Assembly: GCA_029378245.1 (NCBI GenBank)
Contig: JARKIF010000003.1
Coordinates: 2,542,001 to 2,606,000, forward strand
DNA length: 64,000 nt
Reading direction: 5' to 3'
Origin: Roridomyces roridus
Lineage: Eukaryota; Basidiomycota; Agaricomycetes; Agaricales; Mycenaceae
Position 1 is the stretch's first letter. Each line of letters starts with the position of its first letter. A program made the translations under genes and the position numbers. Shown here piece by piece: positions 55,938 through 64,000 of this stretch. The notes beneath the pieces are model-generated. The model was not told where the DNA came from. It saw nothing but the letters and a program-made list of their open reading frames with translations, and did not search any database.

Positions 55938-57473
55938 ATGCACCAGCCGACGATGCTGGCCTTCTTCCCCTCCAACTTGGAAATCCAAACCAGCATCTTT
56001 GAAAATCGAACTAAACAACTCATCGCTGCCTCCGAGGCAACCATTGCGCATCTCGAGGCCAAGATCAGCGACGAAGAGGCGATTCTTACCCACTTGCGAT
56101 CCACAATCGCCCCCATTCGCAATCTCCCTCCAGATCTTCTTTCTCGCATCTTTCTACTCTCAGTATCCGATGCGGATATGTACTCGCGTGAAATCACGGC
56201 TCGTCTAACGCTGACGCGAGTCTGCGCACGCTGGCGCCGTGTCGCACATACGACCCCGCAGCTATGGGCTGTCGCTGCTCCCACTTACTACTCCAAGCAC
56301 CCGACAAAGAATTATTTTACCGGCCTACGGTCGTGGATGGAGAGATCTGCACCGTTGCCTCTTCCCGTCTCTTTGCATTGCCCTCATGATCCAGTCGCGG
56401 CTGGTCTCATAATGGACACCCTCTGTACTGAGGCTCACCGGTGGTCTTATGCTGACCTGACTCTCCCGTCCTTGTTGTGTCTCGCGCGCATTCCTCCTCG
56501 TTCGCTCGAACAGCTCACAGGCATGAGTTTGGTGATTCGGGGTGAAGCCGATTCCGACGACGAAGTCGATCCAATAGAGATAATTGCCTTCTCCCATACC
56601 CCTCAGTTACGCGATCTCGACCTCAACATTCCTTTCCCGGATCGACTGCCCATACCCTGGTCCCAGCTCCTCGGTCCCAATCTCCATGCACCTCCCTCTG
56701 CCTGCCTCAACATCCTGGAGCGATGCCCTGCGCTCACCGCTGTGGTTATAGAGATGGAAGGATGGGAGACTCTCCCGGATCTCTTATCTAGGGCGATGAC
56801 CACGATCGTCGGCCTAACCACCCTCGAGTTGGATCTTTCCGAACGGACAGGTCACTTCATACCCCTTTTCGCGTGCTTGACGCTCCCCGAGTTGCACGAG
56901 CTGGAGCTCAAGCTGAGCGAGGATCTCGTTTGGGATACTGCTGAGCTCAGCCGGTTTCTGCTAAGGTCCCCGAAGCTATATCGTCTGTCCATTGACAATT
57001 CAAAACTCGACGCAGACGACCTTTTGGCTGTCCTTCGCAGCTCTCCGTCTCTCGCAAAATTAGAGATGTATAGCTGTGAGCATTGCATCACCGACGCAGT
57101 CATGACGGCTCTCCGATACAGTGAAAGTGACGCCGTACACCTGACTCCCAAGCTGCAGGAGCTCATGTTGGAGTGTGTAGGCGATCATTTCGACCCGGAA
57201 AATTTGGCGACGACCATAGTGTCTCGATGGTGGAGTGACGAGCAACTTGCCGCAATGCCGTCTCGCCCCGCCGTCGCTCGCTGGGAGAAAATTCACATTT
57301 CAGTCGACGCTGAACTGGACGACGACGAAGACGATCATTTCACCAGGGCTTTCTGGGACAAGCTCTCTCGGGCTGGATGTCGAAATGGAGGTCTCGACGT
57401 GAGAGCCAATCATCAAAACTGGACAGGCTACGGTATGTACCAACTTCGTTTGTGGAATATCATCCTGGATTGA
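55938..57473 (+). CDS. F-box/LRR-like protein, type I copy E
   Basis: Single open frame of 511 aa from MHQPTMLAFF. Coiled coil (LIAASEATIAHLEAKISDEE in pieces LIAASEATI, HLEAKIS), F-box (IRNLPPDLLSRIFLLSV ... LTRVCARWRRVAHTTP), then LRR-like strands (LPELHELELKL, SPKLYRLSI, SPSLAKLEM) and the conserved VSRWWSDEQLAAMPSRP. It carries an extra ~30 residue C-terminal piece (DEDDHFTRAFWDKL) compared with copies A and B. GGTATGTACC near 57433 could be a donor, giving an alternative end a few residues on. Likely SCF substrate receptor. It is intact but clearly diverged from A-C. Confidence 0.82.
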   Translation: MHQPTMLAFFPSNLEIQTSIFENRTKQLIAASEATIAHLEAKISDEEAILTHLRSTIAPIRNLPPDLLSRIFLLSVSDADMYSREITARLTLTRVCARWRRVAHTTPQLWAVAAPTYYSKHPTKNYFTGLRSWMERSAPLPLPVSLHCPHDPVAAGLIMDTLCTEAHRWSYADLTLPSLLCLARIPPRSLEQLTGMSLVIRGEADSDDEVDPIEIIAFSHTPQLRDLDLNIPFPDRLPIPWSQLLGPNLHAPPSACLNILERCPALTAVVIEMEGWETLPDLLSRAMTTIVGLTTLELDLSERTGHFIPLFACLTLPELHELELKLSEDLVWDTAELSRFLLRSPKLYRLSIDNSKLDADDLLAVLRSSPSLAKLEMYSCEHCITDAVMTALRYSESDAVHLTPKLQELMLECVGDHFDPENLATTIVSRWWSDEQLAAMPSRPAVARWEKIHISVDAELDDDEDDHFTRAFWDKLSRAGCRNGGLDVRANHQNWTGYGMYQLRLWNIILD

Positions 57474-57947
57474 TTACTTTCTCAGTTTGTTGACTTTCCC
57501 ATGTTCACGTACTCTTCTCGGACATACAGAACCTGTACTGCCTCTCATCCGTGACGGACACCAAGTCAGACCTCAGACATCTTCTGCCTTTGCCTCATGT
57601 ACTCTTCTTGACTGTACTTACAGTACTGAGTAAAGTAACTTTGTCCCATCCGTGACAGACAAGTTCACGTCCATGCATTCGGATGAGCTTCGTATGAATA
57701 CTCCGTGAACAAGACATGGCTCACGTTATCGGTCAAGTTCCCATAGCCGGCCACCCCTCTTATCTCGCAATTTGCGAAAATTCAACTGTGAGTCAACCGT
57801 GAGAGATTTCGTTTCAGTTTCGCTGATCGCCGCGCGCTTGATATCACCTTTTGATCCGTAAATTTCTTCGCCCCACCATCTCCACGGTCATGCGACCTCT
57901 CCGGGTCCCAGCACTCCCAAGTAGCCGGTTTGTTCACACGACACACC
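57474..57947. other. Intergenic, block shared with 45.7 kb
   Basis: Spacer with the imperfect direct repeat CATCCGTGACGGAC / CATCC-GTGACAGAC (about 57548 and 57648) and, at 57763-57862, the block also found at 45690-45795. No gene. Confidence 0.45.
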
Positions 57948-59447
57948 ATGCCCCAATCCACATCGACCCCATTCACGATTGCAATCCCAGAATCCACCCT
58001 CACCCAACTCCATCAAAAGCTCGCACTCACCACCCTCCCCGACGAGCTCGACGACGCAGGGTGGGACTATGGCGTTCCCCTCGCTGACATTCGGCGTCTT
58101 CTCGTTCGATGGCGGGATGGCTATGACTGGCGGGTACACGAGACGCAGCTCAACGCAACGCTCGGGCCTCAATTCACCCGCCCGATTCAAGTAGAGGGAC
58201 ATGGGACGCTGGAGATTCATTATATTCACCAGAGGAGTGAGGTTGAGGGTGCTATTCCTCTGCTTTTTGTGCATGGCTGTGAGTTTCCTTCCTTCCCTTC
58301 TGGCCAAATTTTGAGTGGTTGTGAGGGCCCGGAAGTATCATCGAGGCGCGAAAACTCGTCCCGCTGCTCACCAAGAAAGCGCCGAGAGGGGAACATCTGG
58401 ATTCTCCGAGGGTCCGAAGACCAAGGGGTTTGGCATGAAGCAATATGCCGAGGTCGGGAACAAACTGATGTTGGCTTTGGGGTATAACGAATACGGTGCG
58501 TATTGCAATTGCCCTCAAAACGAGTTTAGCTCAGATGACTTCGGCAGTGACACAGGGCGGGGATTGGGGGTCTCCGGTACGTGCACATATCGCCCAGTCC
58601 TTCTTGCATCCCACCGAGAATTACATAGATTACTCGCACCATCGCGGCAATGTACGGCGGAAAGCACAGCAAGGCCTGGCACACGAACATGGTCCCGTAC
58701 GCTGCACACTCTTCCATTCATTCTAAAATCTTGATCCTCGTATATATACACCAGAGGAATACCCCCGCCGCCCGACGCCAACGAACAAAACTTAACACCC
58801 AAAGAACGTGCCGGACTCGAGCGCGTCGAGTGGTTCCGCAACAAAGGACATGGTTACTTCGTCGAGCAATCCACTCAACCACAGACGCTTGGATATGCAT
58901 TGGCTGACTCCCCTGTTGGTTTGCTGGCGTGGATATACGAGAAATTGGTGAATTGGACTGATGGGTATCCTTGGGAGGACGATGAAGGTCTGTGTTTTCG
59001 AATTCTGCTCGAGTCTGAGCCGAGTCTCATTGCTTGTAGTCTTGACCTGGATCTCCATTTTCCTCTTCTCTCGCGCGGGCCCCGCTGCGTCGTTGAGAAT
59101 CTACTACGAATATGGAATGAATCCTGTCAAATACGACGACAAGCCGCCTACGATCCCTCTTGGGGTCTCGCGCTTTCCAAGGGATATCAACGTTTTCCCA
59201 AAGAGGTATGTCCGTGTCTTTGGTCACCTTCCTCAGTAGCTCAATCTTATTTCAAAGCTGGTCGAAGGGAATTGGCAATATCGTGTTCGATGAGGAGCAT
59301 GATGGCGGGGGACACTTTGCGGCCTATGAGAAGCCGCACGAGTTGGCTGGGGATTTGCGCAAGATGTTTGGTAAGAGAAGTGGTGCTTTTGGTGTGGTTT
59401 CCGGACAGTCGGGATACGATTCTATAGGTGTGAAAGCGAAATTGTAA
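57948..59447 (+). pseudogene. Epoxide hydrolase copy 2, with a deletion/frameshift
   Basis: The EHN part is intact (LTTLPDELDDAGWDYG, WRVHETQLN) with the first intron of copy 1 missing. An intron follows at HG|WPG, then RKLVPLLTKKAPRG. Here about 40-45 bases are missing compared with copy 1 (the segment ending in LPGYGFSE, which contributes to the active-site region) and the frame shifts, so translation ends soon after at about 58430. Beyond it everything resumes: SEGPKTKGF, TQGGDWGS with the nucleophile Asp, [50 protein letters not shown] with the catalytic His, stop at 59447, all with normal introns. The damage seems confined to one spot, so it is a recent loss or an assembly error. Confidence 0.75.
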
Positions 59448-59459
59448 CAAGGTTCATAT

Positions 59460-60459
59460 TCAATCGAAATCCGTTTCCTCTCCCCAAGCCTTGAACGCCT
59501 CCATCTCGGCTAGCTGCTGTGTCTTGACCGCCTTGACCATCTCCAGGGCGTCGTTTCCCAGAGTGAATCGCAGAGGGAGCGGTCCGGGGCTCGTGATCAG
59601 GTCGAGGATCTTGGCAGCGCCCTTGGTTGGATTGCCCTTTTCGGTGCCTGATGCGGCGACGTAGTCGGTTATCATTTTATCCGGCACGATGTACCCTGAA
59701 ATACGATTCGACCCCCGGCGTAGATTGTTCGAGCCACTGCCAGAGGTGCGGAATAATCCAGGCTGCATGCACATCGAAACTTCTCGCGGTACTCGAATCT
59801 GGAGGGGCTCACCTGGATGGATATACACCTCACATTAAACTCTGCAAGCTCCCTGGACCACGTATCCGACACCGAGTCCACCGCAGCCTTGGAAGCGCAG
59901 TACACCGGTACCCCGCGCCAACCACGTTGATCGTCCCACCCTGCGAGCTGATATTCACGATCAATCCCTCCCGCCGAGCACGAAAATACGGCAAAAACGC
60001 ATTCGTGACGTCGAGCAAGCCGAAAAAGTTGGTGTTGAATTGCGCTTGAACTTGAGCGGGTGTGTTTTCCTCGATCGCGCCGCCTTGGAGGTAGCCAGCG
60101 TTGTTTATGAGGTAGTCTACCTGTCCGCTACGAGAAGTTCGAATTCCAGGTGAGTGGAGAGGGAAACGATTCTGAAGCGACTGTACTTACTAGATGGCCC
60201 AGGCCCTGGCAGCGAAAGCGACGATTTGCTCCGCTGGGGAGGTCACGTTCAACGGGATTGCAGCTGCCCCCTTGTCTTCCAAGAGTTGCAAAGTTTGTAC
60301 CCGCCGAGCTGTGGAGATGACACGAAAGCCGCGGTCCAGCGCAACTGTATGTTCTGCCAAATGAACGTTGAAATGGGGTGCTGAGCACACACCTTCAGAG
60401 AGCGCACGACCAAAGCCTGAAGAGCAGCCAGTAATGAGGATCACTTTAGTGGGAGCCAT
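59460..60459 (-). pseudogene. SDR oxidoreductase of a different subfamily, one-base frameshift
   Basis: Start ATG 60459 (MAPTKVILITGCSSGFG). Exon 1 is followed by GT-AG introns near 60388-60420, 60130-60195 and 59770-59818. Motifs: TGCSSGFGRAL (cofactor), GFRVISTARR (Arg for NADPH preference), NNAG, VNISSQGG with the catalytic Ser, YCASK with the catalytic Tyr/Lys, PGLFRT, and a long C-terminal region (LRFTLGNDALEMV). This is the fungal SDR group close to 3-oxoacyl/retinol-dehydrogenase-like enzymes, not related to the three module SDRs. Between GGTINVVGAG and VYCASK (about 59910) the frame shifts by one base with no splice sites, so the gene is either broken or has an error there. Stop at 59460, tail-to-tail with the epoxide hydrolase copy. 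Confidence 0.7.
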
Positions 60460-60631
60460 TTACATTCGAGTGAGGCTCATAGCGACGGCCCTTTTAAGAG
60501 GTAGATCGTCTCAGTCAGCCAGACGTACTCGGGGTAGCTGATAAGCATGATCCTTGAAGAATCGGCTAGAAACAAGATACGTTCAAGATATTTACACCCT
60601 GAGAATGATCCTCGAAGAATCGCAACACATA

Positions 60632-62198
60632 TCATCCTGAAGCCGCTCCTCCACAAGTCACACCGAGCGCACCATCGACGTTGGAGCAAAGCACCGACGC
60701 CGTACCGCTCGGTGGTTTGACAGTAAAGTTCTTGACTACAACGTCGCAAGTAGCCCCTGGCGCACAGTTGATGTTCGCAACAACGGGACTGAATTTCGTC
60801 GACCTTGGCAGAGAATCATCAGCCTCTTCCCTCCTCCCAAGTTTGAATCACTCACGTCGTCCCACTAAACCCAGTAAAAGTCACATCCGTCAAACTATCC
60901 GTATTGGAAATACAACTCGATGTGTTGGCCGCTTCGTAGCAACTCTGAATCTGAATCGCATAGTCGCAGTTTTGCACCGTGATGCCGCTCCAAGTGACGT
61001 TGCGCACTGTGGCGACGCCGTGCGACGAGCCACCTTCATAGAGCTTGATGCCGACCGCTTTGGCAGAGTTGATCATGGTGGCGGGGCCCAGGAAGGCGTT
61101 TGTTACCTTTGTGCTTGTGTGAGCTCGGCCCTTAATGGACTGAGGGGAGATGAAGCGTACCATATCTGTGGAGCCGGCGCCGCTCCCGAGGCTCCCTACG
61201 GACAGGCCATGTGATCCATTGCAGGTGATACCAGTGACGAAAGCAAAGTTGGAGCCTGGAGAGGAAGTCAACTCAAATTCTCGTCGGGTCATTTGTCGTC
61301 CTACCAGGTTTGAGAGCAACACAATCGTCCTACACAACATGTGTTCATTGGCTTCAAACGACGAGAAAAACATTAACCTGATTGGCGACCGTCGTGTTCC
61401 TTCATCGCCTCAGACAACCCAACATGCCAGGCAGAAGAGATACGTACCGGATCGTAACAAAAGTACTCGCCCCAACATCAAACCCATCCGTATTCTTGGC
61501 CGTCGCATTAGCCGTCGAAGTCGCCGCCATACGCAGGTTCTGATACACGATATTGGTGGACGACCCGCCGACGGAATGGAACACATTGGCTGGGTTGCGG
61601 AATTGCAGATTCGAGACGGTGATTCCGCTCGAACCGGTGATGGTCATGAGCGTGGGGCGCGCGTAGGAGCTGTTGGCGTTGAAGGCTTAATTGACGGAGT
61701 CAGCGGGCACGCAGAAGAATGAATACACGAGCTCATACCAATCCAGTAGGGTACCCCGTTCCCGTCAATAAGGCCTGTCCCAGTAACAGACCGGATTTGC
61801 GCATTGGTAATGCCAGAAATCAAGATGGTGGATTTGACGCCGTTCCAAAAGGTGAGATCCTCAGACATCTTCAGAATACCCTCGACCTGAAAGTCACAGT
61901 TCGCGCCTAAAAATCGTGTTCATCAATTCACTGGAGTATTATGTAGGAACTTACATCCCGCAAAAGAAAGCGTGCTCCGAATAGCATAGGTCAAGCCCGC
62001 AGGAATGACGATGATTCCACCATTGCCACAAGACTTGATAGCCGCCTGGATAGCAGGGACGTCGTCCGTTCCCGCATCATGCGCCGACACAGGCGTACAC
62101 GCCGCGCGCTTGGCGACAGAAACTCCAGTGGGCGGCGAGGCAGAGGCCGAGGCGGACAGTGTCAAGGAGCAGAGAAGAGCGAGAATGGGGACTATCAT
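60632..62198 (-). CDS. GH28 pectinase (exo-polygalacturonase-like), secreted
   Basis: Eight exons join in one frame from ATG 62198 to the TGA at 60632; introns 45-70 bp. A signal peptide (MIVPILALLCSLTLSASASA) precedes the right-handed beta-helix. All GH28 catalytic motifs are visible: NTDGFDV, then NQ|DDCVALKPG with the DD pair made by splicing, the GSHGLSVGSLG histidine motif, and GIKLYEGG (the RIK-type motif with Gly for Arg). Cysteine pairs are at the start (CAN-C) and end (CSNVDGALGVTCGG). GH28 enzymes hydrolyse alpha-1,4 galacturonan by inversion; the GIKLYEG form and the CDFQVEG opening resemble exo-polygalacturonases. The protein would act on pectin outside the cell. No damage seen. 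Confidence 0.88.
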
Positions 62199-62749
62199 GG
62201 TGAGAGGGAGAACAGACTCAAGGGCCCCGGGGTTGTTTTGTACTCGACTTCGGGGGTTCCGAAATTCAGCCGCGTTGCTGCTTTTTGGCGTTGGTGACCA
62301 CCTCACATTGCGACGGTATTGCAGCCTGGCGGGCCGGGAGGAGGGGTATGGTCATGTGTTTGTGTTGAGGGCGCCATGTACACGTATGTTGACTGATGTT
62401 CTGCGTGAGGAGATCTTCAAAGGAATCGACGGGACCCGAAGCAAGCCACCCTGATTCCACTAGCAAAGGTCGAGCAGGAGCGAACAAGGGAGGACCGAGA
62501 GGGAACGTCGAGTGTCGCTTGACGCAGTTTATGGAAGATGGAGGCAAGAAGGAAAAGCAAAAAGCCATCACTGATGCACAGCGCGGCATGCACGGCAGGC
62601 AGCTTTCAAAATTCAACGCCAATCGAGTATCCATAATCACCCAAGATCTTCCCTCGTATACGAAGACATTCCAACCGAACAAGTACCAAATACCTCGCGA
62701 CACCGTGATATCATTCCCATTTACCATCTGGTCCACGGACACCAATCCC
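62199..62749. other. Spacer between GH28 and cupredoxin 2
   Basis: GH28 promoter and 3' flank of the cupredoxin gene; no gene recognised. Confidence 0.4.
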
Positions 62750-63404
62750 TTACGAGTTGGCCGCGTTGGTGTTGAACTCGGCGTAGGTCATCGCGGCAGT
62801 GGGGTTGAGCGCAAAGGTCATCCCCGCACCTGTCATCGTCGTGGTCAGTTAATTATTCTTAATTATTCTCGGACTCGAGGATGCAAACTGACGGCAGTGC
62901 GATCCACCACCCTGCATGCAAGCGGCAAAGTGAGGCGCGGTGTCGACGACGGTGTACACGAAGGTGGGGGTGTCGGTGGCCGTTGCGGAGAGGCTAGAAG
63001 AACGTGTTTATGTAAATAACCCAACCAAATCAAGATCAATAGCCAAGGAAAGCACGTACAAGCCAGAATCGAAAGCGTTGGGGCCAACGCCACCGGCGGG
63101 AGGCGGGCAGACAGCACCGGAGAAGACGGTGGTCGTGACAGAGTCTACAGAAGATTTGATACCAACCAGGGTTTGAAAGTCCGGGACTCGTACGGTTCTT
63201 CGTGAGGCTGGATTGTGCTGTCAGACAAAATGCAGTATGCAAGAAAGGAAGGCGCGCTCACAAGGTGAACGTGAGGGTGTCGCCGACGGCGGCAGTCGTT
63301 TGGTTGGGGGTAATGGTCAAGCCGTTGTTGGCACCGACCGAAATGGCGATGTTTTTAGCCAGAGCGGCGGGGAGGAGCGCAAAGAGAAGGGATGAGAAGA
63401 ACAT
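62750..63404 (-). CDS. Secreted cupredoxin-domain protein, copy 2
   Basis: Five exons with the same plan as copy 1, including a short second exon, from ATG 63404 to the TAA at 62750. Signal peptide MFFSSLLFALLPAALA, then ISVGANNGL and TTAAVGDTLTF strands, a His ligand in KNHS (created by splicing), VCPPPAGGVGPN, and the DTAPHFAACMQ ... SHC ... GMTFALNP cluster with Cys, His and Met ligands. It probably binds type 1 copper outside the cell; biological role unknown. Very similar to copy 1 (35.7 kb) in sequence, intron positions and promoter TATA. It lies downstream of, and in the same orientation as, nothing obvious; its neighbour is the GH28 gene, also on the minus strand. Confidence 0.85.
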
Positions 63405-63436
63405 GGTGTGTTGGATTGAGTCGATGCAAGAGCAGG

Positions 63437-63444
63437 CTTTTATA
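63437..63444 (-). promoter_or_regulatory. TATA box of cupredoxin gene 2
   Basis: TATAAAAG on the minus strand about 33 bases before the start codon; same octamer as in copy 1. Confidence 0.55.
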
Positions 63445-64000
63445 AACGCTTTGAGTCCGCTTTTTTTAATCCTTCAGTGAAAGAGATAATTTCGTAAAGG
63501 CGATCCTTTGGTTTGGATTGAGAAAAAACGGAGGGAAGCGGAAGAGGCGGGAAGTTTATTTTCGTACGAGGCATTTCAGCGAGGGTTCGGTGAAGTCCGC
63601 CGCACCCGTTCGAGTTTTATGGTCCACGCAGACCGCATAGAGAAAGCCTATCGCCCATTGTCATGAGTCCAGAGACGCAAGATTGAGGATGGTGGTCGCC
63701 CATACGTTAACGAACACCGCAAAAAAGGGCTCGCTACTAGACAACTTTGGGCGGACCGTGCGAAATATCCAGGGAACAAGGGGTGGTGGCCGGCACAAGG
63801 CGTGAGGGCGGAGCTGATAGATTTGCCCAGGATCACAAGGAAATAAGGACGCCATTGACAAGCGGTGGAATTAGACCATTGCGTCGAGAACCGCGCAGAG
63901 GTATGAGGGCCACGTATCAAAACGTAGTCTTCTATAGATCCCAGCATTTTCACAGATAAACAACTGTCCGCAGAAAGAAATTCCGAAAGAAATCCGAGAG
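63445..64000. other. Window end, no gene recognised
   Basis: Upstream region of cupredoxin 2 and unassigned sequence; short ORFs only. Confidence 0.4.

Noticed and set aside
57433..57490. Extra 3' exon for F-box copy E
   Set aside because: A donor and acceptor exist, but the spliced frame ends after two residues; the unspliced stop at 57471 is equally likely, so no exon was added.
1..64000. tRNA or rRNA genes
   Set aside because: I looked for B-box-like GGTTCGAATCC and rRNA-like stretches and found none convincing; a covariance-model search would settle it.

Overview
The window looks like a gene-dense chromosome segment from a mushroom-forming basidiomycete (Agaricomycetes-like). I infer this from the many 48-60 bp introns with GT(R)NGT donors, mid-range GC, a large degenerating family of F-box/LRR proteins, Ty1/copia and small terminal-inverted-repeat elements, and paired secreted cupredoxins. 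No bacterial features such as operons or Shine-Dalgarno sites are present. Exon structures below were assembled by eye from reading frame, splice sites and comparison of paralogues inside the window.

Layout. 1-6.0 kb: a type II F-box gene (-, cut by the window edge), a type I F-box gene (+) and an SDR reductase (-). 6.5-22.9 kb is the ordinary, mostly single-copy core: a small membrane protein, a WDR7/rabconnectin-3beta-like WD40 gene, a GH20 beta-N-acetylhexosaminidase, an APH-type phosphotransferase, an epoxide hydrolase and a CNNM/Mam3-type membrane protein. 23.2-27.7 kb repeats the first module in mirror image (SDR +, F-box I -, F-box II + as a pseudogene). 28.3-30.3 kb: a Ser/Pro-rich protein with two C-terminal membrane segments. 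30.3-35.7 kb is gene-poor. 35.7 kb: a secreted cupredoxin. 36.9-37.8 kb: a decayed VPS26-like pseudogene. 39-47.6 kb: a third, rearranged copy of the F-box/SDR module, with one F-box gene split by a ~405 bp inverted-repeat element and others truncated or frameshifted. 47.6-53.1 kb: a complete Ty1/copia element with identical 163 bp LTRs that itself carries an 825 bp terminal-inverted-repeat element in gag. 53-57.5 kb: F-box and SDR relics plus one intact F-box gene. 57.9-63.4 kb: a second (broken) epoxide hydrolase, another SDR with a frameshift, a GH28 pectinase and a second cupredoxin.

How it fits together: two secreted glycoside hydrolases (chitin/GlcNAc and pectin) and two secreted cupredoxins point to cell-wall or plant-debris biology. 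The reductases and epoxide hydrolases are oxidative or detoxification enzymes. The F-box genes would supply substrate receptors for SCF ubiquitin ligases. The most distinctive feature is the triplicated F-box II / F-box I / SDR module, decaying through deletions, frameshifts and transposon hits. Several genes differ from an intact reading by a single base, so some 'pseudogene' calls could be assembly errors.
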